From contig NC_007498.2 of assembly GCF_000012885.1 (NCBI RefSeq), forward strand, positions 1,798,001-1,862,000: a DNA stretch of 64,000 bases, written 5' to 3'. Origin of the DNA: Syntrophotalea carbinolica DSM 2380. Lineage in GTDB: Bacteria > Desulfobacterota > Desulfuromonadia > Desulfuromonadales > Syntrophotaleaceae. The number at the start of each line of letters is the position of its first letter. The first letter of the stretch is position 1. The position numbers were made by a program, and so were the translations under genes. Below the pieces are notes generated by a model that searched no databases, was not told the origin of the DNA, and was given only the letters and a program-made list of their open reading frames with translations. Shown in pieces: positions 27,757 through 38,850 of the stretch.

Positions 27757-29856
27757 TTGGCTTATCAAAAAGTAGAATGTCAGTTCAATGGGCAGACACT
27801 TACCCTTGAAACCGGCAAAATGGCCCGTCAGGCCGATGGTGCCGTGGTTGTCAGCTTCGGCGGCACCAAAGTTCTGTGTACTGCCGTCAGTGCCAAGCAG
27901 ATGCGCGAAGGACAGAGCTTTTTCCCTCTTACCGTCAATTATCAGGAAAAATTTTATGCCGGTGGCAAAATTCCCGGCTCTTTCTTCCGCCGGGAACGTG
28001 GCGCCACTGAGCGCGAAACCCTGGTGTGTCGTCTGATCGACAGACCCTTGCGACCTCTTTTTCCTAAAGGATATATGTTTGAAACCCAGATCATGCCGAC
28101 TGTGATCTCGGTTGACGAACAGAACGATCCCGACACCTTGGCTATGGTCGGCGCTTCCGCTGCCATCGCCGTATCCGACATTCCCTTCGACGGGCCTGTT
28201 GCTGCCGTTCGTGTCGGTCGTGTCGAAGGTAATTTGATCGCCAATCCGACCATTGAGCAGCGAGCCGAAAGCGATATGGATATTATCGTTTCCGGTTCCC
28301 GCGATGCCATCATTATGGTCGAGGGCGAAACACGGTTTATCAGCGAGCAGGAAATGCTCGATGCGCTGTTCTTCGCTCATGAGGCGATTCAGCCTCTGAT
28401 CGATGTTCAGCTTGAACTGGTCAAAATCGCCGGTAAGGAAAAACGCGAATTTTCCGTGCCGGAAATCGATCCTGCGGTTGTGGAAAAGGTTGCGGAACTG
28501 GCAGAAACCCGTCTGTCCGAAGCTGTTAAAATCCGTACCAAGCAGGACCGTTATGCTGCTGTGGCAGAAATCAAAACGGAAATACTGGAAACCCTGGCCG
28601 CCGATTTTGAAGATCAGGAAGACGATATAAGCGAGGCTTTCGGCAATTTGCAAAAACGCCTTGTGCGTCAGATGGTCGCTCGCGACAAGGTCCGTATCGA
28701 TGGCCGCGACAAGAATACCATTCGTCCGATTACATGCGAAATCGGTCTGTTGCCCCGCGCCCATGGCAGTGCCTTGTTTACCCGGGGAGAAACGCAGGCG
28801 TTGGTGGCTGCAGCCCTTGGTACCTCCAAAGACGAGCAGCGCATGGACAATGTGCAGTCTATGGAATTTAAAAAATTCATGCTGCACTATAACTTTCCGC
28901 CGTTCTGCGTAGGCGAAACCAGCATGCGCCTGTTTCCCGGACGTCGTGAAATCGGCCATGGTATGCTTGCCGAGCGCTCTATTGCGCAGGTGTTGCCCAA
29001 CCACGATGACTTCCCCTATACGCTACGCGTTGTCTCCGATATCCTGGAGTCCAACGGCTCTTCTTCCATGGCCAGTGTCTGCGGTGCCTCTCTGGCGCTG
29101 ATGGATGCCGGTGTACCTGTCAGCGAAGCCGTTGCCGGTATCGCTATGGGGCTGATCAAAGAGGGCGATGATATCGTCGTTCTTTCGGATATCCTTGGCG
29201 ACGAAGACCACCTTGGCGATATGGACTTCAAGGTCACCGGTACCCGTGAAGGGATCACCGCTCTGCAGATGGATATCAAAATTAAAGGTGTCAGCAAGGA
29301 AATCATGCAGCAGGCACTGGAGCAGGCCAGGGAAGGTCGTCTTCACATTCTGGATAAAATGGCGGAAGCCATCACCGCTCCGCGGAGCGATCTGTCGCCC
29401 TACGCGCCGCGCATCACGACCATACAGGTTAAACCGGACCAGGTGCGTACCGTTATCGGACCGGGCGGGAAAAACGTTCGCGGAATTATCGAAGCAACGG
29501 GGTGCGCCATCGATATCGAAGATGATGGCCGTATCAACATCGCTTCGGCGGATGGGGATGCCTGCAAGGCCGCCATCAAAATGATCCGGAATCTCACTCA
29601 GGAGGCCGTTGTCGGCAAGCTTTATATGGCGACCGTCAAAAAGATCATGGAATTCGGTGCGTTTGTGGAGATTTTCCCCGGCACGGAAGGCCTGGTGCAT
29701 ATTTCCGAACTGGCCAAGGAACGTGTCAAAAAGGTCACCGATATTTTGCAGGAAGGTGATCAGGTTCTTGTTAAATGCCTGGATATCGACCGGCAAGGCA
29801 AGATCAAGTTGTCTCGTAAGGAAGCCTTGGGGCAATCCCTGCCGGAAGAAGGGTAA
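27757..29856 (+). CDS. pnp: Polyribonucleotide nucleotidyltransferase (PNPase)
   Basis: The protein has 699 residues from TTG 27757, seven bases after AAAGGAG. Two RNase PH domains (residues 10-220 and 310-550) are joined by a helical domain; [20 protein letters not shown] and [19 protein letters not shown] are typical. The KH domain has [13 protein letters not shown], and the S1 domain ends [21 protein letters not shown]. It degrades RNA 3' to 5' with phosphate in the degradosome. Full length. Confidence 0.97.
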   Translation: MAYQKVECQFNGQTLTLETGKMARQADGAVVVSFGGTKVLCTAVSAKQMREGQSFFPLTVNYQEKFYAGGKIPGSFFRRERGATERETLVCRLIDRPLRPLFPKGYMFETQIMPTVISVDEQNDPDTLAMVGASAAIAVSDIPFDGPVAAVRVGRVEGNLIANPTIEQRAESDMDIIVSGSRDAIIMVEGETRFISEQEMLDALFFAHEAIQPLIDVQLELVKIAGKEKREFSVPEIDPAVVEKVAELAETRLSEAVKIRTKQDRYAAVAEIKTEILETLAADFEDQEDDISEAFGNLQKRLVRQMVARDKVRIDGRDKNTIRPITCEIGLLPRAHGSALFTRGETQALVAAALGTSKDEQRMDNVQSMEFKKFMLHYNFPPFCVGETSMRLFPGRREIGHGMLAERSIAQVLPNHDDFPYTLRVVSDILESNGSSSMASVCGASLALMDAGVPVSEAVAGIAMGLIKEGDDIVVLSDILGDEDHLGDMDFKVTGTREGITALQMDIKIKGVSKEIMQQALEQAREGRLHILDKMAEAITAPRSDLSPYAPRITTIQVKPDQVRTVIGPGGKNVRGIIEATGCAIDIEDDGRINIASADGDACKAAIKMIRNLTQEAVVGKLYMATVKKIMEFGAFVEIFPGTEGLVHISELAKERVKKVTDILQEGDQVLVKCLDIDRQGKIKLSRKEALGQSLPEEG

Positions 29857-29867
29857 GCCAAGGTATT

Positions 29868-31127
29868 ATGGTTCAAAAATCTGTCCTGGATAATGGCATC
29901 CGTATTATTACCGAACGCGTACCCGGAGCTTATTCGGCTACGGTAGGTTTTTGGGTCGAATGCGGGTCGCGCCACGAATCGTCTGAACAAAGCGGCGTGT
30001 CTCATTTTCTGGAACACATGCTGTTCAAAGGGACAGTTACCCGTAGCGCCCCGTCCATCGCCAAAGAAATAGATGCGGTGGGCGGGGCCCTCAATGCTTT
30101 TACCAGTTGCGAATATAGCTGTTACTACGCAAAGGTCGCAGGGCGCCACCTGTCCATGGCGGTGGATCTGCTTGCGGATATCATTCTTAATTCGGTATTC
30201 GATTTCGACGAACTGGAGAAAGAGCGGCGGGTTATTCTCCAGGAAATCCACATGCTCGAAGATTCGCCCGAGGAGTGCATTCATGAAATGTTTACGCACT
30301 CTTTCTGGCAGGAGCATCCCCTGGGCCGGCCTATCGCCGGATCGGTCCAATCGGTACAATCACTTGAACGCAGAGACCTCCTCGCGTATCTCGAAAAATT
30401 TTATTGTGGCAGCAATCTGATCATTTGCGTGGCCGGCGATGTTCAGCATGAAGATCTGGTTGAACAGATCTCCCGTCTTGCCGGCGACCTCCCTGTCGGT
30501 TGCAAAAGCGCCGCAGGTTCCCCACCTCTCACGCATTCAACGATTCAGGTAGCGCATAAAGACATTGAACAAGTTCATTTCTGTCTGGGGACCAGAGCGC
30601 CCGATCAACGTCACGGTCAGCGTTTCACCGGTAATATACTGAATACCATGCTCGGGGGCAGCATGAGCTCCCGACTGTTTCAGACCCTGCGCGAAGAACG
30701 CGGCATGGCATATTCCGTTTACAGTTATCTGACATCCCATTCGGATTCGGGTGCCTTGGTGGTCTATGCCGGAACCTCTGCTTCCGAAGTCCAACATGCC
30801 ATCAATATCGTGCTCAGGGAGTTGTCGCGTTTTCAGCACCATGAGGTGAATCCCGAGGAATTACAGGCGGCGAAGGAACTGATCAAAGGTCAGTTCATGC
30901 TTTCGCTGGAGAGTACCGAAAATCGTATGACACGGCTCGCCAAGAATGAAATCTATCTGGGGCACGTTCAGACTCCCGACGAGATTGTCGAACATGTGCA
31001 GCAGGTTACGGGTGAGGACATTCTGCAGTTAACGGGAAAATATCTGCGGGATGAACATCTGAACCTTCAAATGGTCGGCCCCATTACGGGAGAAGGTTTT
31101 CCTTCGGTCGATCTGACTCTTGGCTGA
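29868..31127 (+). CDS. M16 family zinc peptidase (processing-peptidase-like)
   Basis: This 419-residue protein has the inverted zinc motif HFLEHMLFKG (HxxEH) near residue 49 and the second Glu region RRVILQEIHMLEDSPEE. The C-terminal half (NTMLGGSMSSRLFQTLREERGMAYSVYS) is the conserved partner domain. Homologues next to pnp and dut are standard in Geobacter and Bacillus (YmxG). No signal peptide is seen, so it is probably cytoplasmic. Substrates unknown. Confidence 0.92.
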   Translation: MVQKSVLDNGIRIITERVPGAYSATVGFWVECGSRHESSEQSGVSHFLEHMLFKGTVTRSAPSIAKEIDAVGGALNAFTSCEYSCYYAKVAGRHLSMAVDLLADIILNSVFDFDELEKERRVILQEIHMLEDSPEECIHEMFTHSFWQEHPLGRPIAGSVQSVQSLERRDLLAYLEKFYCGSNLIICVAGDVQHEDLVEQISRLAGDLPVGCKSAAGSPPLTHSTIQVAHKDIEQVHFCLGTRAPDQRHGQRFTGNILNTMLGGSMSSRLFQTLREERGMAYSVYSYLTSHSDSGALVVYAGTSASEVQHAINIVLRELSRFQHHEVNPEELQAAKELIKGQFMLSLESTENRMTRLAKNEIYLGHVQTPDEIVEHVQQVTGEDILQLTGKYLRDEHLNLQMVGPITGEGFPSVDLTLG

Positions 31128-31169
31128 GTACCATAAACACTTCTAATCCAAAGCGTTTCTTGCATTTCC

Positions 31170-31613
31170 ATGAAAACCATTACAATTAAAGTTAAAAGAT
31201 TGCATTCAAAGGCAATGTTGCCAGCCTACATGAGTCCGCATGCCGCCGGTATGGATCTCTATGCGTGCCCGGATGGCGAAGTCGTGGTTAAACCCGGTTG
31301 CAGGACTATCGTCCCCACAGGTATCGCCCTGGCTATCCCTGTCGGATACGAAGGGCAGGTGCGACCGCGCTCGGGGCTCGCTCTGCATCACGGCGTTACC
31401 CTGGTCAATACGCCCGGCACCATCGATGCTGACTATCGCGGAGAATTGGGTATCATTATTATCAACCATGGCGATGAGGATTTTGTTGTGTCGCCCGGCG
31501 ATAGAATAGCTCAGTTGGTCATAGCCCCGGTTCATCGAGCCGTCCTTGAAACGGTTGAAGAACTGGACGAAACGGATCGCAATGAAGGTGGCTTCGGTCA
31601 TACCGGTTTTTAA
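31170..31613 (+). CDS. dut: dUTP diphosphatase
   Basis: This 147-residue trimer-type dUTPase shows all five motifs: [51 protein letters not shown] and the C-terminal EGGFGHTGF. It hydrolyses dUTP to dUMP and PPi, keeping uracil out of DNA. It lies 42 bp after the M16 peptidase gene. Confidence 0.96.
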   Translation: MKTITIKVKRLHSKAMLPAYMSPHAAGMDLYACPDGEVVVKPGCRTIVPTGIALAIPVGYEGQVRPRSGLALHHGVTLVNTPGTIDADYRGELGIIIINHGDEDFVVSPGDRIAQLVIAPVHRAVLETVEELDETDRNEGGFGHTGF

Positions 31614-31651
31614 CTTTCTTTCGGAGGAACACCAGAAAAGGGAGCCTTGCT

Positions 31652-32266
31652 ATGATACTTACCATTAATCCCGAAACGCCGCAAAAACGTCTGATCAGTC
31701 GCGTTGTGGAGTGCATCAAGCAGGGTGGAATCGTTGCATATCCCACGGATACCATTTACGGCCTGGGGTGCGATATCTTCAACCGCAAGGGCATTAAGAG
31801 GATTTACCAGATCAAGGAGCGTGTCCATCGTAAGCCTTTCTCCTTTATCTGCGCCGATCTCTCCGATGTAGCGAATTACGCACAGGTCAGTAATTTCGCT
31901 TTCAAAATTATGAAACGCTATCTTCCCGGCCCCTATACTTTCGTGCTCGAGGCGACTCGCGTGGTCCCGGATCTTTTGGTGACCAAGCAAAAAACCGTGG
32001 GTATCCGGATTCCCTCCAATCCTATTTCACTGGCTATCGTAAGGGAGTTGGGGCACCCCCTTGTAACCACCAGTGCCAACCTTTCCGGTGAAGAGCCCTG
32101 TTGCGATCCTTCCCTCATCGAGGAAGAACTGGGTAAGCAGATCAATATGGTCGTCGATGGCGGCATTATCAAGGGCGAGGCATCAACGGTCATCAGCCTG
32201 ATCGACGATAATATTGAAGTGCTACGCCAGGGAGCCGGGGATATCAGCTGGATTCATCAACTGTAA
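31652..32266 (+). CDS. Sua5/YciO/YrdC family protein
   Basis: This 204-residue protein has GGIVAYPTDTIYGLGCDIF, RKPFSFICADLSD and TSANLSGEEPC, the nucleotide and threonine site motifs of the YrdC fold. Members make threonylcarbamoyl-AMP for t6A tRNA modification (TsaC). YciO-type paralogues lack that role, and the short length fits either. CGGAGGAAC lies about 25 bases before the start; a nearer AAAGGGAG gives the likely site. Confidence 0.88.
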   Translation: MILTINPETPQKRLISRVVECIKQGGIVAYPTDTIYGLGCDIFNRKGIKRIYQIKERVHRKPFSFICADLSDVANYAQVSNFAFKIMKRYLPGPYTFVLEATRVVPDLLVTKQKTVGIRIPSNPISLAIVRELGHPLVTTSANLSGEEPCCDPSLIEEELGKQINMVVDGGIIKGEASTVISLIDDNIEVLRQGAGDISWIHQL

Positions 32267-32434
32267 TTCTCCGCGACCTTCAAACTTTCCCTCCAATGGA
32301 AGACTCGTTGTGTTGCAACTTGAGCTTCCTTTCGGTCCTTCTTGAAAAAACATGAGCTATCGGGTATAGTGCCGGCGGTTTATGTTAATTTTTACCTTCT
32401 GTTGTCTGCGGTTGATCGAGGGAGGACCATTTTC

Positions 32435-34123
32435 ATGCTGGATTTTTTCAATCAGGCTACCATCTTTGGACTCATGGGTGGCCTGGGACTGTTTTTGTTC
32501 GGCATGAAAATTATGTCGGAGGGGCTGCAAAAGGTCGCCGGCGACCGGATGCGCAAAATTCTTGCGGCCTTGACCAACAACCGGTTGATCGGAACCTTCG
32601 TCGGTCTGGCCGTTACGGCCATCATTCAGTCGTCCAGTGCTACGACTGTCATGGTTATCGGGTTCGTCAATGCCGGTTTGATGACCCTGGTGCAGGCTAT
32701 TGGCGTCGTTCTTGGTGCCAATATCGGAACAACCGTTACAGCGCAGCTTCTTGCGCTTAAAATTACCCATTTTGCATTGCCGGCCATCGGCATCGGTACC
32801 GGTCTCAAGCTTTTTGCCCGCAGCAAGAAATGGATCTACGGTGGGGAAATTCTGCTTGGCTTCGGTATTCTGTTTTTTGGCTTAGCCACCATGAAAGGGG
32901 CGTTTGATCCTCTCAAAGGCAGCACTGCCTTCCATGACTTTTTCCTTATGGTCGGCGACAACTATCTGCTGGCTATCGCTTCAGGAGCGTTGCTTACTAT
33001 TGCGGTGCAAAGCAGCAGTGCCACCATCGGCATTACCATGGCTCTGGCCAGCAGTGGGTTGCTTGCTTTCGATGTCAGCGTGGCCCTTATCTTAGGCGAA
33101 AACATCGGTACCACCATTACCGCCAATCTGGCTGCCATTGGAACCAACCTGGCCGCGCGACGTACCGCCTTGGCTCATCTACTGTTCAATGTTCTGGGAG
33201 TCCTGGTTATTCTTCTTATCTTCCCGGTGTTTTTGCACCTGGTCGACAGCCTGACGCCTGGCGACCCCAACTTCGTGATTCGCGGTACTGCGGATGCAGC
33301 TACCTTTGGCGCGGCCATTGGAGATAAACCCAATATTGCCTGGCATATCGCGAATGCGCACAGTCTTTTCAATATCGTCAATACTTTGCTCTTTCTACCC
33401 CTTATCGGGCTGCTGGCCAAACTCGCTTGCCTGATGCTACCCGGTAAGGATGAGATGATGGAATTTCATCTGAAATATATCGACAATCGCGTGCTCAATA
33501 CCCCGCCAATTGCTCTTGGCCAGGCACGTTCCGAAACCAAACGGATGGCCCATATCACCCTTGAAATGCTGGATGGAACCATGGCCTTTTTCCGTGACGG
33601 CAACGAAAAACATCTTACGGCGCTTGATAAACAAGAAGAAATCGTGGATCTGCTGCAAAAAGAGATCACAGATTTCCTTGTCAATCTATCCCAAAAATCC
33701 ATCACCCAGGACATGTCACGCGACGTAGCTTCCATGATGCATATTGTCAACGACCTCGAACGGGTAGGCGATCACTGCGAATCATTGTGGAAACTTGCAG
33801 GCAGACTCCGTGATTTGCGTCAGGCTCTGTCCCCCGTGGCTGTCCAGGAAATCGAAGAGCTTTCTCAAAAAACCAGGGACTTTCTGGCTTTTGTTATCGA
33901 TGCCTTCGATCGCGGAGATACCACCATAAAATCAAAATCGAGCTTTATGGTCGGGGTGGTGGACGATCTGGAAGACACCCTCAGGAACAATCACATTTCG
34001 CGACTGAATACAGGGGAATGTTCTGTCCAGCAGGGTCTCATTTATATCGATATGCTGCATGGTTTTTCCAAAATCGGCAGTCATGCCTTTAATGTCAGCA
34101 AAGCTGTCATCGGGGATAAATAA
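32435..34123 (+). CDS. Na+/phosphate cotransporter with PhoU-like tail
   Basis: The protein has 562 residues from ATG 32435, preceded by GGGAGGA; an in-frame TTG at 32342 would add 31 residues without a good site. Two inverted-repeat halves each carry the QSSSATT motif (IIQSSSATTVMVIG and AVQSSSATIGITMA). About ten membrane helices are followed by a helical PhoU-like cytoplasmic domain (residues about 340-560, MMHIVNDLERVGDHCESL). It imports phosphate with sodium. The ppx gene begins one base after its stop. Confidence 0.92.
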   Translation: MLDFFNQATIFGLMGGLGLFLFGMKIMSEGLQKVAGDRMRKILAALTNNRLIGTFVGLAVTAIIQSSSATTVMVIGFVNAGLMTLVQAIGVVLGANIGTTVTAQLLALKITHFALPAIGIGTGLKLFARSKKWIYGGEILLGFGILFFGLATMKGAFDPLKGSTAFHDFFLMVGDNYLLAIASGALLTIAVQSSSATIGITMALASSGLLAFDVSVALILGENIGTTITANLAAIGTNLAARRTALAHLLFNVLGVLVILLIFPVFLHLVDSLTPGDPNFVIRGTADAATFGAAIGDKPNIAWHIANAHSLFNIVNTLLFLPLIGLLAKLACLMLPGKDEMMEFHLKYIDNRVLNTPPIALGQARSETKRMAHITLEMLDGTMAFFRDGNEKHLTALDKQEEIVDLLQKEITDFLVNLSQKSITQDMSRDVASMMHIVNDLERVGDHCESLWKLAGRLRDLRQALSPVAVQEIEELSQKTRDFLAFVIDAFDRGDTTIKSKSSFMVGVVDDLEDTLRNNHISRLNTGECSVQQGLIYIDMLHGFSKIGSHAFNVSKAVIGDK

Positions 34124-34124
34124 C

Positions 34125-35051
34125 ATGCTGGCGGGGGTCGATGTCGGATCAAATACGGTGCGTCTCCTTTTGGGAGAGGTCTGCCACGGTATCATCAAGC
34201 CGGTTCGGTATGTACGCCATATTACGCGCCTGGCCGGAAACTATGATCCCCGTGTCGGTCTAGCCAGGCAAAGCATGGATCATACTTTCAACGCTTTGCT
34301 GGATCTGCAGAATATCATTGCACAAGCCGGCGTAGAGCAGGTACGCGTTGTCGGTACCGAGGCGCTGCGCCGTGCTCCCAATGCCGATGAATTCGTTAGC
34401 CGGGTGCAGGACCATGCAGGCATCCGACTGGAGATTATCGACGGCGAGGAAGAGGCGCGATTGAGTTGCGCCGGTATGATTGCCGCTCTCGCTCCGCCAC
34501 CGGAAAGCTGCCTGATGTTCGATATCGGCGGGGGCAGTACCGAATTGATTTTCAGCCATAAAGAGAAGGTTTTATTCAAAAAAAGCTATCCTCTTGGCGT
34601 TGTGGAACTGTGTGAAATGTATCCGGAGGACGTTGCACAGCAACGGTACATATCGAAAATTTTTTCACTTGCCGTTGCCGATCTGAAAAAATCCTCCCAC
34701 TTTGAGCACGCCATGGCTTCCGATACTCTGCTGGTCGGCACCGCCGGTACCGTAACATCGCTGGCAGCCATGAAATTGCGTATGATCGACTACGATGGTC
34801 TGCGCATCAATAATCAGGTTCTATTTCATGCGGAACTGACCGCGATGCTGAAATCTCTTTCTCCCATGTCTGTCGAACAACGGGAACAGTTGGCAGGACT
34901 CGAAAAGGGGAGGGGAGATCTTATCGTTCCGGGCCTTCGCATTACTCTGGCGCTGCTTGATGTTTTCGGGAAAAATATGACGAAGGTCAGTGATTTCGGT
35001 TTACTGGAGGGGGTCCTGTTGCAGATGGCTTCCCGGCAATTCGTTTCATGA
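34125..35051 (+). CDS. Ppx/GppA exopolyphosphatase family protein
   Basis: The protein has 308 residues from ATG 34125 (MLAGVDVGSNTVRLLLGE). ASKHA-fold signatures are DVGSNTVRL, MFDIGGGSTELIF and VGTAGTVTSLAAM. It lacks the C-terminal HD-type domain of E. coli Ppx, giving the short form that is common in anaerobes. It removes phosphate from polyP or pppGpp. Pairing with the phosphate transporter makes a phosphate storage role plausible. Confidence 0.9.
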   Translation: MLAGVDVGSNTVRLLLGEVCHGIIKPVRYVRHITRLAGNYDPRVGLARQSMDHTFNALLDLQNIIAQAGVEQVRVVGTEALRRAPNADEFVSRVQDHAGIRLEIIDGEEEARLSCAGMIAALAPPPESCLMFDIGGGSTELIFSHKEKVLFKKSYPLGVVELCEMYPEDVAQQRYISKIFSLAVADLKKSSHFEHAMASDTLLVGTAGTVTSLAAMKLRMIDYDGLRINNQVLFHAELTAMLKSLSPMSVEQREQLAGLEKGRGDLIVPGLRITLALLDVFGKNMTKVSDFGLLEGVLLQMASRQFVS

Positions 35052-35055
35052 GGAA

Positions 35056-35084
35056 TTGACAAGCCTAAGATGGTTCCCTATAGT
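35056..35084 (+). promoter_or_regulatory. Sigma-70 promoter of the ior operon
   Basis: A perfect TTGACA (35056-35061) and TATAGT (35079-35084) are 17 bp apart, about 69 bp before the iorA ATG. Confidence 0.75.
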
Positions 35085-35152
35085 CACTCTTGTTGTTCTA
35101 AAACATCATTTTGAATAAAAATCATAATATTGCAGACTGAAAAGGACCTAGC

Positions 35153-36919
35153 ATGAAACGCACCATGTTATCTGGAAACGAGGCGATTGCTCGAGGAGCT
35201 TTCGAGGCCGGCGTTAAGGTTGCTTCTGCTTACCCCGGTACTCCGAGCACCGAGATCCTTGAAAACATTACCCGGTATCCGACCGTCGATGCATCCTGGG
35301 CACCCAATGAAAAGGTGGCGCTCGAGGTCGGTATCGGAGCTTCCTTTGGCGGGGGTCGTGCACTTGTCGCTATGAAGCATGTAGGTGTGAATGTCGCAGC
35401 CGATCCGCTTTTTACGTTGTCGTATACGGGGGTCCGTGGCGGGCTGGTGCTGGTGACGGCCGATGATCCGGAACTGCATTCTTCACAGAATGAACAGGAC
35501 AACCGTAACTATGCCAAGTTTGCCAAAATGCCTATGTTCGAGCCGGCAGACAGCCAGGAAGCCCTTGATTTCACGCGTCTGGCACTGGAAGTCAGCGAGC
35601 AATTCGATACGCCTGTTTTTCTGCGTTCCACCACACGTATATCCCATTCCAAGTCGGTGGTTGAAATTGGCGAACCGGTAACCTCGCTGCCGGATACATC
35701 GATTAAAAAAGATCCCGCCAAATTCGTCATGCTACCCGGTAATGCCCGCAAACGACATGTGGTTATCGAAGATCGCCTGCACCGCATGGAGGAATGGGCC
35801 TGCCAGCAACCTTTTAACCGCATCGAGATCGGAGAGGGCAAAATCGGGGTTATAACCAGCGGCGTTTCTTATCTGTATGCCAAAGAGACTCTGCCGGAAG
35901 CGGATATTCTCAAACTCGGGATGGTGTACCCCTTGCCTAAACAGTTGATTCGGGATTTTGCCAGCCGTTACGATACCCTGTATGTGATCGAGGAACTGGA
36001 TCCGTTTATCGAAGAACAGGTTCGTGCCATGGGTATTGCGGTACATGGCAAAGATATCCTGCCCATCTGTGGCGAGCTCACCCCCGGACGCTTGAAAAAG
36101 GCTTTAACCGGGAAAGAAGACGTACCGTTTCATGCTCCCCAGGAACCTTTGCCCAACCGGCCGCCTAACATGTGCCCCGGTTGTCCTCACCGCAGTGTGT
36201 TTTTGACTCTTAATCGCCTCAAGGCATTTGTAACAGGCGACATAGGTTGCTATACCCTCGGTTTTATGGAACCCCTGTCGGCCATGGATACCTGCATTTG
36301 CATGGGCGCCAGTATCGGTAACGCTACCGGCATGGCCAAGGTACTCAATGCCGAGGAGGCCCAGCGCATTGTGGCGGTTATCGGGGATTCGACGTTCCTT
36401 CACACCGGGATTAACGGTCTGATGGATATGGTCTATAACAATTCCAAAGCAACCGTTCTCATTCTGGACAATCGTACTACTGCCATGACCGGTCGTCAGG
36501 AAAACCCCGGCTCCGGTTATACTCTGGCAGGCGATCCATCCTACCGCATTGATATTGAAGCGCTCTGCCGTAGCGTCGGGGTAAAGAATGTCACCGTGGT
36601 AGATCCCTACGATATCGATCATACGCGTACCGTGATCAAGGCCGAAATGGAGCGCCCGGAGGTTTCCGTGGTCATCGCCCGCCGTGCCTGTATGCTGGTT
36701 AAACGCGATCCTGTGAAGAGACAGGCTGCGCTTAAAGTGGACGCTGAAAAGTGTACCGGGTGCAAGGCCTGCCTTCAACTTGGATGCCCTGCCATCGAAT
36801 GGCAGCCTGACGCCGGGGACAAGGGGAAAGCCGTGATCAATCCCTTGTTATGCTGCGGCTGCGGTTTGTGCCCGCAGATGTGTCATTTTGATGCCATAGG
36901 AGGCCACAGTGAAGGATAA
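35153..36919 (+). CDS. iorA: Indolepyruvate ferredoxin oxidoreductase, alpha subunit
   Basis: This 588-residue protein begins MKRTMLSGNEAIARGAFEAG with AAAGGA upstream. The N-terminal half is the pyrimidine domain (SAYPGTPSTEI). The TPP domain has TGDIGCYTLG, then GDSTFLHTGINGLMDMVYN and NRTTAMTGRQENPG. The C-terminus carries two ferredoxin motifs, CTGCKACLQLGCP and CCGCGLCPQMCHF. It converts aryl-pyruvates to aryl-acetyl-CoA plus reduced ferredoxin in amino-acid fermentation. Confidence 0.95.
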   Translation: MKRTMLSGNEAIARGAFEAGVKVASAYPGTPSTEILENITRYPTVDASWAPNEKVALEVGIGASFGGGRALVAMKHVGVNVAADPLFTLSYTGVRGGLVLVTADDPELHSSQNEQDNRNYAKFAKMPMFEPADSQEALDFTRLALEVSEQFDTPVFLRSTTRISHSKSVVEIGEPVTSLPDTSIKKDPAKFVMLPGNARKRHVVIEDRLHRMEEWACQQPFNRIEIGEGKIGVITSGVSYLYAKETLPEADILKLGMVYPLPKQLIRDFASRYDTLYVIEELDPFIEEQVRAMGIAVHGKDILPICGELTPGRLKKALTGKEDVPFHAPQEPLPNRPPNMCPGCPHRSVFLTLNRLKAFVTGDIGCYTLGFMEPLSAMDTCICMGASIGNATGMAKVLNAEEAQRIVAVIGDSTFLHTGINGLMDMVYNNSKATVLILDNRTTAMTGRQENPGSGYTLAGDPSYRIDIEALCRSVGVKNVTVVDPYDIDHTRTVIKAEMERPEVSVVIARRACMLVKRDPVKRQAALKVDAEKCTGCKACLQLGCPAIEWQPDAGDKGKAVINPLLCCGCGLCPQMCHFDAIGGHSEG

Positions 36920-37502
36920 AGTAACCAACGTTCTTATCTCCGGAGTGGGCGGGCAGGGTATCCTGTTGGCCAGCGAAGTTCTTTCCGAGGTGCTTATGTT
37001 GGCCGGATACGATGTTAAAAAAAATGAAATTCATGGTATGGCACAGCGCGGTGGCAGTGTCGTGTCCCACATTCGTTTCGGCACCAAGGTATATTCCTCC
37101 ATCATCCCCGAGGGGGAAGGGGATATTCTGTTAGGCTTCGAGTTGCTCGAAACCTATCGTTATTTGCCCCTGCTACGCAAAGGTGCCAAGATTATAGTCA
37201 ATGATCTCAAGATCTTGCCGCCACCGGTTACTCTTGGAAAAGAGACTTACCCGGATAACGTTCAAGCAAAAATCCAACAGGCTTTCCCGGATACGTTGCT
37301 GGTAAAGGGCGCAGATCTGGCAAAGCAGGTCGGCAATCCGCGCACGGTCAATATGGCTTTACTGGGTGCCATGTCCGGTGCTTTGCCTATAGATAATCAA
37401 CTTTGGACTGATACGCTACGTTGCATGGTGCCCGAACGGTTCCTGGAGGCGAACCTCGAGGCCTTCACGTTGGGCAGCCGTGCCGCGCTCGCTTGCAGTT
37501 AA
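36909..37502 (+). CDS. iorB: Indolepyruvate ferredoxin oxidoreductase, beta subunit
   Basis: This 197-residue gamma-domain protein opens with [20 protein letters not shown] and has [20 protein letters not shown], both family hallmarks. It overlaps iorA by 11 bp, so translation is coupled. It forms the CoA-binding partner of IorA. Confidence 0.95.
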   Translation: MKDKVTNVLISGVGGQGILLASEVLSEVLMLAGYDVKKNEIHGMAQRGGSVVSHIRFGTKVYSSIIPEGEGDILLGFELLETYRYLPLLRKGAKIIVNDLKILPPPVTLGKETYPDNVQAKIQQAFPDTLLVKGADLAKQVGNPRTVNMALLGAMSGALPIDNQLWTDTLRCMVPERFLEANLEAFTLGSRAALACS

Positions 37503-37518
37503 TAGGAGGCAGGTTATC

Positions 37519-38820
37519 ATGCTCTGGAACGAGGAATTTGAAACCCTTCCGCGTGAAGCCATAGAGTCGCTGCAACTTAAACGATTGCAACATACTCTGG
37601 AACGCGTTTACGCTACGGTGCCCTTTTATCGCAATGCCTTCCAAAAGGCGGGGGTAACACCCGATAAAATAAAATCGCTTGCGGATCTGCAGCGCCTGCC
37701 GTTCACCTTGAAACAGGACATGCGCGACAATTATCCTTACGGGCTCTTTGCCGTACCCCTGGAACGCATCGTGCGGATTCACGCGTCCTCCGGGACAACC
37801 GGCAAACCGACCGTGGTCGGTTATACCCGGCGCGATATCGAAATCTGGTCCGAGTTGATGGCCCGGTCATTCGGGGCCGCGGGCGTCGGACGCGGGGATG
37901 TCATTCATAATGCCTATGGTTATGGTCTTTTTACCGGGGGATTGGGAGCGCATTACGGTGCCGAAAAACTTGGCGCGGCGGTTATCCCCATGTCGGGTGG
38001 CAACAGCAAGAAACAGATCATGATTATGCAGGATTTCGGTTCCACGGTTTTGACCTGCACCCCGTCCTACAGTCTGTATCTTGCCGAGATCGCAGCCGAA
38101 CAAAATATCGACATCAAAAGTTTTCCCTTGCGAGTCGGTATCATGGGTGCGGAGCCCTGGAGTGAGTCGATCCGGAAGGAGATCGAGGAAAAGCTTAATA
38201 TCAAGGCCATCGATATTTACGGATTGTCCGAAATTCTCGGCCCCGGCGTGGCCATCGAATGCATTGAAGCGCAGCATGGCTTGCACATCTGGGAAGATCA
38301 TTTTATCGCCGAGATTATCAATCCCGATACCGGCGAGGTATTGCCACCGGGAGAGCAGGGCGAGTTGGTGATTACCACGATAACCAAGGAAGGCATCCCC
38401 ATGATCCGCTATCGGACAAGGGATATCACCCGGTTAATTGTGGAGCCGTGCTGTTGCGGACGTACGCACCGTCGTCTGGAACGCATGAGTGGCCGCAGCG
38501 ACGATATGCTCATCATTCGCGGGGTGAATGTTTTCCCCTCGCAGATTGAAAGCGTTCTGATGGGGATCGAAGGGGTTGAGCCTCATTATCAGCTGATCGT
38601 CAGTCGGGAGGAAAATCTCGATACGCTGGAAGTTCAGGTAGAAGTCAACGAGGGGACCTTTTCGGATGCCATCAAACCCCTTCAGGATCTGTCCAGCCGG
38701 ATACGCAAGGAAATTAAAGAACTTCTTGGCATTACATGCAAAGTTCGCCTGGTTGAGCCCAAAACCCTGGCGCGGTCAGAGGGAAAAGCCAAGCGCGTTA
38801 TTGATCAACGTCCCAAGTAA
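37519..38820 (+). CDS. paaK: Phenylacetate-CoA ligase family protein
   Basis: The protein has 433 residues from ATG 37519, preceded by AGGAGGC. AMP-binding motifs are [36 protein letters not shown] and [11 protein letters not shown]; FAAxxDEMLI-like [20 protein letters not shown] marks the C-terminal domain. PaaK makes phenylacetyl-CoA from phenylacetate, CoA and ATP. Next to iorAB it may activate aryl acids, or recover energy from aryl-CoA by working in reverse; direction is inference. Confidence 0.92.
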   Translation: MLWNEEFETLPREAIESLQLKRLQHTLERVYATVPFYRNAFQKAGVTPDKIKSLADLQRLPFTLKQDMRDNYPYGLFAVPLERIVRIHASSGTTGKPTVVGYTRRDIEIWSELMARSFGAAGVGRGDVIHNAYGYGLFTGGLGAHYGAEKLGAAVIPMSGGNSKKQIMIMQDFGSTVLTCTPSYSLYLAEIAAEQNIDIKSFPLRVGIMGAEPWSESIRKEIEEKLNIKAIDIYGLSEILGPGVAIECIEAQHGLHIWEDHFIAEIINPDTGEVLPPGEQGELVITTITKEGIPMIRYRTRDITRLIVEPCCCGRTHRRLERMSGRSDDMLIIRGVNVFPSQIESVLMGIEGVEPHYQLIVSREENLDTLEVQVEVNEGTFSDAIKPLQDLSSRIRKEIKELLGITCKVRLVEPKTLARSEGKAKRVIDQRPK

Positions 38821-38850
38821 TCACCTATATCTTGAAGCATAGGAGGTCGC

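Noticed and set aside
27730-29004. 424-codon minus-strand open frame
   Set aside because: It is antisense to pnp; its composition follows from the GC-rich codon bias of the real gene.
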